From Lutraria lutraria (lineage: Eukaryota; Mollusca; Bivalvia; Venerida; Mactridae): 64,000 nt of DNA. Numbering within the stretch: position 1 is the first letter of the stretch; every line of letters starts with the position of its first letter. Positions 12,391 to 23,618 of this stretch are shown here, one piece after another. The position numbers and the translations under genes are program-made. The notes beneath the pieces are model-generated. The model was not told the origin of the DNA. It was given only the letters and a program-made list of their open reading frames with translations, and did no database searches. The stretch spans positions 27,205,912-27,269,911 of the forward strand of contig OZ026848.1 of the NCBI GenBank assembly GCA_964023205.1. Direction: 5' to 3'.

Positions 12391-12591
12391 GGGCCTCTAT
12401 GCTTAAGTAGTTAAGCTTTAGGTCTCTAACTAGTTATTATCTATCCCGGGAGCTGTACAGTTAGCTTACAGAAGGTTGGTGCTACTGCACCCAGGTGTAT
12501 TGCCGGTAATGTCTAGGGTCTTCCTCCACTGTTAAAACTGGAAAAGTTGCCAAATAGCCATGTCTATTGTGTGACATCAACAGTGTTTATT
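12391..12591 (+). mobile_element. tRNA-derived SINE (family 2), decayed head
   Basis: It begins 'gggcctctatgcttaagtag'. The body is 'gtacagttagcttacagaag' and the tail 'gtcttcctccactgttaa' then 'ggaaaagttgcc'. It aligns with 7270-7478 and with the body at 50359-50510. A- and B-box regions are degraded. Confidence 0.65.
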
Positions 12592-12703
12592 GGGTATTTA
12601 TTTGTAATTCTTCGTCACATAGATGTTGTAAAGGTGTGTCCATTCCTAAAAAATACAGTTTCTTATTATTTGAGTCTGTTAATGAATGATCAGATATAGT
12701 ACG

Positions 12704-12947
12704 ATTTTATTAAACTGTCAAAGCTGCATAATTATACAGTCAATGATTGCAATTATGTTAAGCTTCGGAAAGGCTTGATCACTTTTGTAAGTTATACGAT
12801 ATTTTCGTTTTACCGTTACATAAACAAGTTGATTAGAACATTCCATAACGGGAAAAAATAAACAAAAACTATCGACTGTGATACGAAGCTAAAATTAATC
12901 GCATTCAGCAACAGTGTAATTATTCAGCTTTGACAGTTTAATAAAAT
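12704..12947. mobile_element. 244-bp MITE with ~31-bp inverted ends
   Basis: The left end 'attttattaaactgtcaaag' is the reverse complement of the right end 'ctttgacagtttaataaaat'. Inversion continues to about 31 bp with one mismatch. After short gaps it resumes further in ('ttaagcttcg' against 'cgaagctaa'). No coding sequence is present. No other copy is in the window, so the family is unknown. Because it is palindromic, strand is not assigned. Confidence 0.8.
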
Positions 12948-13124
12948 GGCACTATACAAAAATATTAGGTCAAGTATTGTTGTCTTAGTCCTTATATGTT
13001 TTATTTATATAACTCAAGTGTTTATTTGGATAAGATAATAGAGTAATTAACTTTAACCAAATAAGTCCACAAGGAGATCTCTGAATGGCCAGCAAAGGTC
13101 ACATTTTAGGTGCATGATTGATTT

Positions 13125-13356
13125 TTATGCCCCCCAATACATACAGGAGCATATTGTATTTAGCCTGTCTGTTTGTTTGTACCAAACTTTAATCTTGCCT
13201 CTAAGATCAAAACACTTCCACCGACAGTCATAAAACTTCATGCGTTGGTGTCTCATGACAATAGTTCTAGTCAGGACCTGTGCATTTTCAGGTCAGTTGG
13301 TCAGAGATCAAGGTCACCCTGAGAGGGCATTGTGTTTTAAAAACACATCTTGTTGT
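13125..13356 (+). repeat. Dispersed GCCCCCC-type bivalve repeat
   Basis: It starts 'tttttatgccccccaatac', continues through 'agcctgtctgtttg' and 'aaaacttcatgcgttggtg', and ends with 'gagagggcattgtgttttaa'. 'tgccccc' and 'gagagggcat' form inverted ends like those of the other GGGGG-type repeats here. Non-coding. Confidence 0.55.
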
Positions 13357-14094
13357 TTCTTTTACACAACCTCATGCTATTTTGCCATTCATGTAACTGC
13401 ATGAAAGATGACTGAAGTTTTAAAGTGTTTAGGTGGTTACACATACATGTAAGCACATTTCTTTTCTTAATTGCAACATTGTTGATAAATACATTCTACT
13501 CCTAAACTTTCAATTTCCCATTGGTCAAGAACATGGAGAGAAAATTTAGAAGGATTATCAATTTGATTGCATTGTTGTTTAACTTACCGGTGTAAGAGAA
13601 AATGATATTATTTTTACATGTTGATATCTCTTATCATATGTACATTTATGATGATTGAGATGACTTGAATTTAGATGAAAATTCCTCAGTATAGCTGAGT
13701 AGGGTTTGTTATATCATGATAAATCTTCAATATTTTATGGCATCTAAGTTCTGATATCCTTCAGTCTTTTATGATTATCCATTCCAATCTCAAGGAGCTA
13801 CAAAATGTTTTATCTTATACTAAATACAATAAAAGTCTTGTCTGGTCAACAAAAAAGGCAAAATCTTTCTTTTTTTTATAATCATACATTAATAAAAATG
13901 GTACCATTAGAAAGAAGAAGCTACAAGTCTTTTATTGATTCAACTTCTAAAATGGTATCAATGAAAGATGATATAAAGTAAGCTTAATTGCTGATACATA
14001 GCTTTACTGGTTTTAAAAATAATCATGGAAACCCTATAACGGGACAGGACCTTTGCCCTTAGTATACTTTACTGATTATATATTAATTAATGTA

Positions 14095-14270
14095 CAGTAC
14101 AACCCTCCTTGAGCGGCCCTCTATTGAGCAACAACCTCCCTTCAACAACAGCATGATTTTCTCCCACAGCATGATTTAACTACCTATTTAACCTCTCTAG
14201 AGTAACAACCTCTCAACAACAACATAATATTGCAACTATGAAAAGGTGTTGCTTTGGAGAGGTTGCACTG
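14095..14270 (+). mobile_element. Pogo/Tigger-like MITE, copy 2
   Basis: 176 bp. The left end CAGTACAACCCTCCTTGAG is preceded by TA. The right end GGAGAGGTTGCACTG is followed by TG, a decayed TA. The middle 'acctctctagagtaacaacc' aligns with copy 1 at 3353. Confidence 0.78.
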
Positions 14271-14966
14271 TGCGTCATTTGTCTGTAAATCATGTTTACT
14301 GTACTGAAATCTGATTCAGAATTGATATATTTTTTCTGTATAAGTTTGTTTCAAAAGTAGGAAATTTAAATCACTAGACAATATCCTGGCAGTTAATTAA
14401 TCAGTAATGACAAAATATTGCACCTAAACAAAAAAGTCTATGTTGCCCGTACACTACAAAAGTTCATTATTTTGGTTAGGCAGGTTGATTAGGAAATAAT
14501 TTTGTAATTTCTTTTTAAATTTTGAACTAATAGTTACTAAGTCAACAAACATTCATTTGAATACAGTTTTTTTTCATTTTACACATTTTTATAGGAGTTA
14601 GATGCAGAATGATAGCATTATGTTTGAAACGCTGATACTGAAAAATGACTGTTTGTGGTACTCGTAATAAAATAAATTTTTAGAACAAAAGTTTTTTAAA
14701 AAATGGGATCAAAGTTACTTTTCTGGCTCGTGTGGCCTGACGGCAAACGTTCATATTTTTATTCTTGGCCTTATAGAAAAAACAGCAGCTTTTAAGTATT
14801 GAAACACATTAAGGGAAGCATATATATTTGTCTGGTATCTACGTAATTGATGCTGTAATGTTGGGAAGTATACAATTTTAGTTTAAGTACATTGAGCAAA
14901 GTACTCGTTCTGGTACAATAAAGATGGTTAATTCAAGTGATTAAGGTATCAAATGATTGATTATAT

Positions 14967-15042
14967 CGAGGGCTCAACGCAACACAGTCGTAACTTGTTC
15001 TTATTTCAATATGAGTTACGACACTGTTGCGTTGAACCCTCG
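14967..15042. repeat. 76-bp near-perfect palindrome, copy 1
   Basis: The arm 'cgagggctcaacgcaacac' is inverted as 'gtgttgcgttgaaccctcg' apart from a few bases. Pairing runs for about 30 bp and leaves a loop of roughly 15 nt ('ttcttatttcaatat'). A copy of exactly the same length is at 24887-24962 and a broken one at 60673. It is probably a minimal foldback or MITE-type element. Confidence 0.8.
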
Positions 15043-15520
15043 ATTTGTGAACCACACAATTGATGTAGGTCAGTGTTTTGTGACAGTAATTATATAGTCA
15101 AACATAGAAGCATTATCCACTGAGGTCTTTCTGAGAATACTTTTATCGTTAGTGAACATCATTCTATGATTAGGTCATGAAGTCTCTATATCAAAATTTT
15201 AAGTTACACAACATCGTTATGTTCTAAGGTTTAGCTAAAGCTTATCAATGAGTAACCTGATGCTATACAGTGATTTTTTCTTTATATTTACTGCCTTATA
15301 TGGGCATTTTCCCCTAGCAAAATTTTTTCATTTCTCCATGATAAATATAGTTTTCTGAGTTTGAGTTTACGAATTAAAAGAAAACCATTTTCCTATTGTG
15401 TAATTGAGTCACGGACAGTTGATTTCGCGCCATGTTTATGGCGCAGTGCAAAATCGTGTTGTTTTAATAAAGTGGTCATTCAGCTTTGAGAGGCGTAACT
15501 GAGCGGACGCTAAGAATTTT

Positions 15521-15835
15521 TATACCCCCGCAAACGAAGTTTGAGAGGGGGTATATTGGAGTCACTCTGTTGGTCGGGTGGTCGGTCCATCCGCATAAAG
15601 TTTGTGGAGCGAACTTCTTCCACATTTTTTAAGCTATTGCAATGAAACTTGGTATATGTTATCACCATCAAGTGTAGATGTGCAAGACACAATTATCATG
15701 CCCAGCGATGCACTCATTGCAGAGTTATGTCCCCCTGAACTTAGCTGTATAGTGTATTATTGCAGTATTAGTGTCAAAGCGGCGGCGGGGGTATTAGTCA
15801 CCTCTGTGACAGCTCAAGATCGTTTTGAAAAATAA
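15521..15835 (+). repeat. Dispersed TATACCCCCGC repeat, long copy
   Basis: The 5' hairpin is 'tatacccccgc' against 'gagagggggtata'. It is followed by 'ttggagtcactctg', a GGTCGG-rich tract, 'gtttgtggagcgaac', 'cttggtatatgttatcacc' and 'gcgggggtattagtcacc'. It aligns with the shorter copy at 43622-43830. Open frames of 60 and 77 codons on the two strands lie wholly inside the repeat and are not genes. Confidence 0.7.
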
Positions 15836-18220
15836 TATTATATCATTTTGTTAGCGTAAATGTAATGAATAACAATGATCTTACTGATTTGTTTATCAAA
15901 CTGAATTGCATATATCTGTCACTGGAATAAAGCGAATATGTTTTATTTTCGTCTTTACCAAGTAATTTATTCAGTATTTATACGTATATATGTCATGAAA
16001 TGTGCTAGAAATGATATTGTTTTATGAAAGTTTATATTTATCTTAATATGCAAAGTTCTGTAGTTAATCACTGTTAAAACAAAAGGAATTAGAAGATTTT
16101 ATATCAGTAATGAGGCCCAACATTTGGCGACAGACAACTGACAAATGGGCACAGTTTTCCAGAGTAAAAATCTCTGTTTTTTACTGGGCTAGTCTGATCG
16201 CATACTGATTGAGTTTATAAACACTGCTGTGGTGCACATGTATGTAATATTAAGCTTTTCGAATGTTGAACTATTTTATTATGTTAAAAGTAGTATAATA
16301 TGATATTTGTTAGACTTGTATTGAACTGTAATGTGCACAGATTGTGCCTCACAAGTGCTTCGTGCATTACGAATATCAAATAACAATTTGAAAAGGGATT
16401 TGTTGTAAGATTGTTATTCAAGTAAAGTTGGTACTTTACGTGATGTAATGTACGCGTAAGGGAAAAAGTGTTTTCCGCATGGTCATGTAAAAAGAACAAT
16501 ATAGCAGTTTTATGTAAAAAGAACAATATAGCAGTTTTTACACCATTGTCACCAATTGTGTAGTAATATTTATATTTATGATTTAAACAACTAGTCAATC
16601 ACATATTCTACAAAAAATAAGTGTTATTATATATTTCCCATTTTAGAATTTATTGTGCTAAATTTCCGTTTAGATGGGCATGGGTACCCGGTAGTGAGAA
16701 AACTTTGGGAAAAAAATCACTGCTATAATTTGAGTCTATAAACTTAACCTGTTAACCTGATGGCAGAGTAATAGGTATATGGATGAGGCTCATTTTGTTT
16801 TGGTAACAATTGCATCTTAAGTGGCCTTTCTCTTAGTTGCTTTCAGACATGGAAACCATGTTAGTATTGATATCTTTTAAGATAATTCAAAATGTTGATA
16901 AAAAGCCTAGAACCAATACAAACAAAGCAAATGATATCATTTCATTTAGTCTAATACACCATCTTTAGATGATGAATTTTCTAATTGGATGTAATTTAAA
17001 TGCATTATAATGTTCCAATTGTCTACAAATAAGATCACACAATTGTACTTTTGGGATTGACATTGTATTGGTATATCTTATAATAAGATTAGCAATTTTT
17101 ACTTCAAAATTAATCTTATTGTCCCTTATTTGTTAAGAAAATATGTTTTATCCTGTTGTTTTGGGATCTACATGTACATATTGACAGCTGTTGGAGGTAA
17201 AAATCTGCCATGTGTTTTATCAGCAAGATTTCTAACTTTAAATAATGCTATCTTAGATCAGTTGTTAAAACAGAACCAGTGTCCGTATTCAATCTTAAGT
17301 GATTTTTTAACTTAAGTTATATTTTTCCTTAAATTCAACTTTTTCCTTAACTCTTTTGTACTAATATAAAGGAGGAAATCACAATAATATGATTTTATCT
17401 TTGTGCTAAAGATGCCAATTATGAAAATGATAATTCCTTTTCACACTTTTGATGACTAGTTTACAAACTTTTACCATGAAAAAAAATTACACATAAGTAA
17501 AAAATTTGACTTAAGTTAAAGAAAATCTTAAGATGCTTTGTGAATATAGACCCTGGCTTCTGCAAATCTGCCCATTCCTTTTCCAACACCTCTCCCAGAC
17601 TTTTTTCAGCCTTTGTAAAAAAGTTTTATGTCAGTTTTTTCTTCTGATATATGTGTCAGAACTAAAAAAGAAAACTCCTTAGATATATGACTACAAAATC
17701 ATGGTCCGCAATGTTCATCCTATATTTGATCTTAAAAAAAGTTTGTTTTAAGATTTCCCTCACCTCACCTCATGGTATGTATCTAAATAGGAAAAAGACA
17801 TTCCTTTGTGTGAAGATGCACAAATTCTTTGATAAAATTATTCAATGCTAATTCACCATTCCTTCGGTCATGCTTAGAGATACGATATTCAGCAGAGTGA
17901 ACAACACATTAATTACAGATCAAACCTTTAACTCATTCAAATGATCTTTATCATGTTGCTGCTCGATAAATTAGAACAAAGCATTCCCCTAGGAAATGTC
18001 TTGCCATTTAAGCCATAATGTTTGCTATGCACCTTTTTGTGACTTGTGTAGATTTAAGACTGATTTGCATTAGGCTGTACAGAAATTGTTCAAATTAAAG
18101 TGGTTCTGTTGAATAACAAATAATTTAGTGCAGCATCACGGAGATTAAGTAGTGTTTTGTATGCAGAGTTTAAATGCATTTATCTAATGTGATGATTATC
18201 TTTCCTGTTTTTTTCTGGTT
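15836..18220. other. No recognised feature except a 27-bp duplication
   Basis: AT-rich. At 17130-17315 a chance 61-codon frame contains a donor-like site but resembles no known exon. The 27-bp direct duplication at 16485 is listed separately. Confidence 0.4.
16485..16538 (+). repeat. Exact 27-bp tandem duplication
   Basis: 'atgtaaaaagaacaatatag' plus 'cagtttt' occurs twice in immediate succession (16485-16511 and 16512-16538) with no difference, implying a recent slippage or duplication. It lies in a minus-strand 104-codon frame with no recognised homologue. Confidence 0.9.
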
Positions 18221-18407
18221 CATTGGTTTAATGGAATCAGTCCCCAAATGGGTAACATTGGTTTAATGGAATCAGTCCCCAAATGGGTAACATTGGTTTA
18301 ATGGAATCAGTCCCCAAATGGGTAACATTGGTTTAATGGAATCAGTCCCCAAATGGGTAACATTGGTTTAATGGAATCAGTCCCCAAATGGGTAACATTG
18401 GTTTCCT
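18221..18407 (+). repeat. Perfect 35-bp minisatellite, 5 units
   Basis: The 35-bp unit beginning 'cattggtttaatggaatcag' starts at 18221, 18256, 18291, 18326 and 18361 with no differences I can see. A partial sixth unit begins at 18396. Perfect identity points to recent expansion, or to an array whose copy number could be mis-assembled. Confidence 0.95.
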
Positions 18408-18559
18408 GTCTTTGTTTTGTTTTATAAATTCACAGACACTGCTAACTAATAGTACTAAGATATGAAGAAGGAGAGTATGATGACTGTTAGATGGTACAGA
18501 AACGTTAAATTATTTTTTTTATATAGTAAGAATTCGGCTGGCCCATGGTGAAAAAAAAG

Positions 18560-18761
18560 AATACCGTATTCCCCCATGTCAGAACTAAAAAACGCAATAT
18601 TTTTCAATGGCAAGTGTTGCGAATTCATTCATTTGACCTCCGAAAAATCTTAGGATACGGTATTCCAGATTTTTTTTTTGTAAAATGGCGTCACAATAAA
18701 CGCCCCCCTTTTGGAAAATGCATCGCCCCCAGGGGCATGTATTCGGGGGGAATACGGTATT
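18560..18761. mobile_element. 202-bp MITE with AATACCGTATTCCCCC ends
   Basis: The left terminus AATACCGTATTCCCCC is mirrored by GGGGGGAATACGGTATT at the right. A third, internal 'atacggtattccag' lies near 18656. CGCCCCC tracts precede the right end. No target duplication is clear. No coding sequence: two 65-76 codon frames inside are by-products of the palindrome. Confidence 0.75.
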
Positions 18762-20015
18762 GTGGTTACATGTAGTTTCGACCTTCTGAGACTGACTGCC
18801 ATGTCTTTAACCAGGCAAATGAGGATTAAATGAGAAAGGCTATACAATCCAATGTTACTCTTCTTCTACAATAGTGCTTGAACATAGTGAACTTTTATCT
18901 TAAATCCCTTATTCAACAATTAAATTGTAATACAACATTTCATAGTGCTCACCAAGTTCACTCTGACAGTAAGTAGATCACATGACTAAGATTGGATAGG
19001 TGCAATTTGGAAACCCTCATGTTTCTTCCTGATCATGTCATTTTACATTTTTGTCAGATCCAAACATCCCATCAGAAAGATGTAAGTTGCTGGTTGAAAA
19101 TGAATGGAAATATAAAAGCACTTACTTTTTACCATGGAGCTTTGGTTCTAAATTATTGTTGAACAATAATGAAAAACTGTCATAACACAAATTATCGTCA
19201 TAAATGGAAGGCAGATATTTAGAAATTTCTCATGCAAAATCTTCAACCCGACAACGTATAAACCATGTTGTAAAAAAAACACTTGTCAACTTCATGTCAA
19301 AAACCATAACGCACAGAGCTTCACAGCTATGACAACCTTCATAAAATACAATTAAGCTTGCCGCTATGGCAAGCTACAACCCTACTTAAAAACCCGTACA
19401 TTCCACAAAACAATTGGCGAGACTCATACCTATTGTCACAAACTATAATGAAGACAGAATATCATGAAAGATGTTTAAGAACCTAATAAAATAAAGTACC
19501 CGGGTGTTCTGTTTTAAAATGGCTTGGAACAAACTCTACTGGTATAAGAATCAACACCAAATGAGCCATTACATTTCTTACACATTAAAAAACTTACAAT
19601 CTGCATTGCATATTTACAAACATATTGTGATGTGTTCGTTCCAATTATGATTTTTCATGGAAGTATATGTAAGCTGGCATGTATCATTGAGAACTCGTTT
19701 GTATAATAACCAGAACCGAAAATCACATAACATCAACTATGATAATATAAATGTTTTGTGTACACATAGATTAACCCTGAATTTATGTGATTTGTTCAGG
19801 AATAGTCACTGGTTGTTCTTTTTGGCATAACAGAAAACAGACTGACCTTCAAAACACTGGTCAAAATATGACGGAAGATATTCTATATTCAATATGTACT
19901 TCAACTACTTGTGAATACAAGCTGTGAAGTTATGTATTTGAACACTGTCAGGGTACACACTGATGTGTCTGATTCTGGTGGTTATTGTCAGCTTTGGTTG
20001 CTTCCATTATTTCAG
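18762..20015. other. Non-coding sequence before first recognised exon
   Basis: This region could hold the missing first coding exon of the C7orf25-like gene, but I found no ATG-led stretch ending in a phase-0 donor that resembles its N terminus. A tiny acceptor/donor-bounded block at about 19059-19084 (tttttgtcag ... gat/gtaagt) is noted but not convincing. Confidence 0.4.
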
Positions 20016-20250
20016 CTGTCAAAAAGACGTGTCGATTTCAACATTACACATCTTCGCAGCAGTAACTTGGGTCATTATGCCGGAATAATCCATTCGGTCG
20101 AAAACTTACCGGACGTAACTCACGTATTGCAAGCATTTAGTTGTCCTGGGCGAACTGATGCTTTACATATGGATGTAGTCGCTTATAATGGTCATGCTTG
20201 GATCAAGGTCATTGCTCGAAATGCACAGGCTATTCATTTGACCTGGGCTG
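20016..20250 (+). CDS. C7orf25-like gene, first recognised exon
   Basis: 78 codons plus one base. It encodes 'SSNLGHYAGIIHSVENL' and 'MDVVAYNGHAWIKVIAR', corresponding to the vertebrate stretch with 'STNLTHLRAIVESAENL' and 'VDVVANGGHTWVKAIGR'. The donor is GCTG/GTAATT. The expected residues before this point (a charged helix in relatives) must come from an upstream exon that I could not place. Confidence 0.9.
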
Positions 20251-23200
20251 GTAATTATTATTTACACTATTTGTATTATATCCTGGTTAGAATAAGTTCC
20301 CATGTTGATACATATGTTGCAATGGGATATGTTAGTACTGGTTAGAATACAGTCCAGGAAAACTGGTTTTTGTCAAAAATTGTTGGAAAACATTGTTACA
20401 CCCACTGTTCCCTTTCGGAATCCCAAACGATAACAAAAATAGATGACTGTATTCGATTCTCGTGTTTGATTGGCTGGATACATTATCCAGTTTCTGAATA
20501 ACAAATAAAACTAGTTACGTTACTGTGGTTTTGTTATTGACATTTCAAATTGAATGTAATTATTTGTCCAAATATTGGTTGATAACCACATATGGGAACA
20601 TAAATGAATTGTAAGATACTCGTTATATCACTAACGTCTGCATAATGATTTTGTTGTATACTGTAGAACGCTTTAATTTTGCGAGGTGAAAATTTCGCAT
20701 TTTTTTTTGTTAAAAAGCAGCTGTTTTCTTTATTCGCGTATTTATGAATTTGCGACGTCATCAGGCAGGATTAAAGTGCTATCAAAGACACGCTGTTGTT
20801 GCTTTAATAAATAACTTTTTTCACGACTTCATTATTTTTTCTAATAATAACTATAAGCACGTTTTCATAATTGCTATCCTTTGTGGAATTAACTAAGAAA
20901 ATGTCTGCTATGATTTTGATAATGAATTTCGTATTGTAGGTCAGTGCCAATTTGGCGAGAGGGACATCACATTACAAGCTGACGATTACCTCATTTGTTC
21001 GAAACAACATTCAGTGAACTTCCAAGTTCCAAAGGTTGTATTTGCTTTTTATAATGGAGTAACCTGTGATATAGCTGGGGTTTTACGTGATAAAGGTGTT
21101 ATAGTTATTGGTGAACTTCTGCCCATTGACTCTCACATTGCCAGACAATTGTCTGATTTGGAATTGCAAGAATCTGAAAGTGATGATGGCGAAACTGGAT
21201 TTGAAGGTTTTCCACTATCACCTGCAAAATGTGATAATGCACTTGAAGATTTTAACTTGGATCAACAACGGACGTCTGATGCAACATCCACCATATACGA
21301 TGAAAAAAATGATCATGAATCTGTGATTAAATTTTCTTGCGATTGTCGAATTTGTATTGAATGGAATGAAAAGCCACACTCTCCTGAACATTTATTTGTA
21401 AGCATTGATGGTAAATCAGATAAAGATAATATCAGTTTAATGGCAGAAAGAAACGATGTATCTGAACAGGCAATCAGTTTATCTGCACCATTTAATGAAA
21501 GTTTAGTAAGCAATTCATTCGACAATCAGGATAAGAAATGTGGTCGATTTTCAGTCTCAGGAAATGATTTCACTGGTAATTCTTCAAAGGGCATAAAAAC
21601 ACATACACCACAATCAAACCGAAGTAATTTGGTGTTAGGTGAAGACTTAGACAGTAAGTCTGTGGACAGCATATCCTTGGAAAAGCAATTTCAGTTGGAA
21701 ACTGATTTGCAAAATAAATCTGACATCGACTTAGATCGTCGCCAAGACAAATGGAATTTTGGCAGTGTAAACGTGCTTGCATTCATACAAAATGAATTAC
21801 TGTTATACTCTAAGCTAGATTATACCATACTTCGGAAACTTAAGGCTACTAATGAAATCAACACTATTGATAATATACACAGAGTCAATTTAGACATAAC
21901 CACATTAATCAGTTTAGTGTCTGCGGTATCACATGGTGGCTGTCATTACAAATTTCGAGAGAAAATTCTTAGCGAACAAGCAGCGGAAGAAAGACAAGAT
22001 CCTGTGTTGCCGAAATTGCTTGCATTTTTGAAAGGTATGGTGCTTTTTGTTTAAACTTCATCGTCATAATAAGGCATACAGTCTGTATAGTCTCAAAATG
22101 ATTAATGATGCGATAACTTCTTGAGGTTTCATTATTTTCTTCGTGCGTCTGTTAACAAAACATAATTTTATTTCAATCGAACGTGCTGTTTTTCTTGTGT
22201 TTTCTGTGAAATTATATATAGTGTATTAATGATCAGTAGTGACATTGGTGTAACATATGTCGGCTCTTCTATAATTGATTAAATTTATTTTTGTTTTGAC
22301 ATAATTTGTATGCTTTTCTGAATTCTGAAATAGCTCAATTGTGATTCCTTGACTATTTTTGGACTGATCATTTATAACACATATCTGTTACTCAGTTAGA
22401 TTAAATCAAAGGGCTCAAATCCATCTCAATTCATTATGTTCTCAGCATGGTTCTAATGAAAGTAATTATCCATTCTCCACATGTATAATCCTTGTTGGTA
22501 TCATATTTTGCAAACATCAATCATGTATCATTTACAACCAAACACTTCATTTATTCTTTTTAAAAAGTTTAGTATTAGCAGATTTCAAATTTCCCTAAAC
22601 ACAGTGTCTTTGTAGGCCATTGTGAATAAATAATCAACACATATCCTAACCATTGTGAAGTACCTGGAACAACATTTAAGCAGCAATATTGTATGTCATC
22701 ATACTTAACATGAAGCTACTGTGAAATCATTAAATTTCATTGCAGATTTAATTGTGTGGATTTTGTGGGTCGGCTCATCCACGGAATCAGATCCCACAAA
22801 TTTGAATGCAGAGATAATGCATTTCTTTTCAAAAATCACAAATTTATGTCCCCACGAAATGGCCATTTTTGTATAAACCACGAAAATTGTGCCGAACGAA
22901 AATAAATGAAAATACAGTATATAAGGTTCATTTATAATGTTATGGAAGAAACTATTTATTTCAGGATCATAATGCTTTAGTAAATCCAAACATTAAAGAG
23001 TTGCATCTCAATGTTTTTAAAACACACTAATTAAATAATGATAAGAAAAGGATTCACAGAAAAAACACTAACAAAAGATCCCTTCTTCATCAAATCCAAT
23101 GAAACCCCAAACCCAGGCATTATACCAGAACGTACAAAAATGGAATAGAAAAAACAATATTCCGGCTCTTTTGAATATGTTTGGAAGTTTATTTTTCACG

Positions 23201-23585
23201 TAGCCCATAGATATGTCTGTGGAGCATGGTGGTGTTTTTTCCGAAAAGTTTGTTTGATTTCCACAGGGTTGTCAGTGTTTTTAGTTTTAGCGATAAATCT
23301 ATCATTTGCTTAATTGCCGTAGGTGGAATGTTTTTCTGGTGTTGTTTCCTACGTTTGTTTAATCATTTCTGAATTGCCCATCGAATTAGCTTTTCAATCA
23401 TTTAGGTCTTGTACCGCATTTTCTTATGTGTTAGTATCCTGCTAAAGCAATAATTGCTTTCTTTTGTTTTGTTTCCTACAAATTGTAATGAACACGCGTG
23501 TAGGTTTTGTAATTTTCTTATTTCAAATTGGGAATGCAAAGGTGTGATCTTGGTATATTTTTAGGTTATCTTGTACTTTAGAGAC

Positions 23586-23618
<33 letters not shown>

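Noticed and set aside
13898..13980. ATG-led 27-codon stretch before a GTAAGC donor, considered as the missing first exon
   Set aside because: The donor would leave phase 2 while the next exon needs phase 0, and the peptide does not resemble the family N terminus.
15510..15835. Overlapping 60- and 77-codon frames on opposite strands
   Set aside because: Both lie entirely in the dispersed TATACCCCCGC repeat also present at 43622.
16284..16598. 104-codon minus-strand frame
   Set aside because: Its internal repetition comes from the 27-bp direct duplication; no family resemblance.
21014..22054. Reading the central exon as an independent 346-codon gene starting at 21014
   Set aside because: The codon at 21014 is GTG (Val), conserved coding continues upstream to the acceptor at 20939, and the true 3' border is the donor after 22034.
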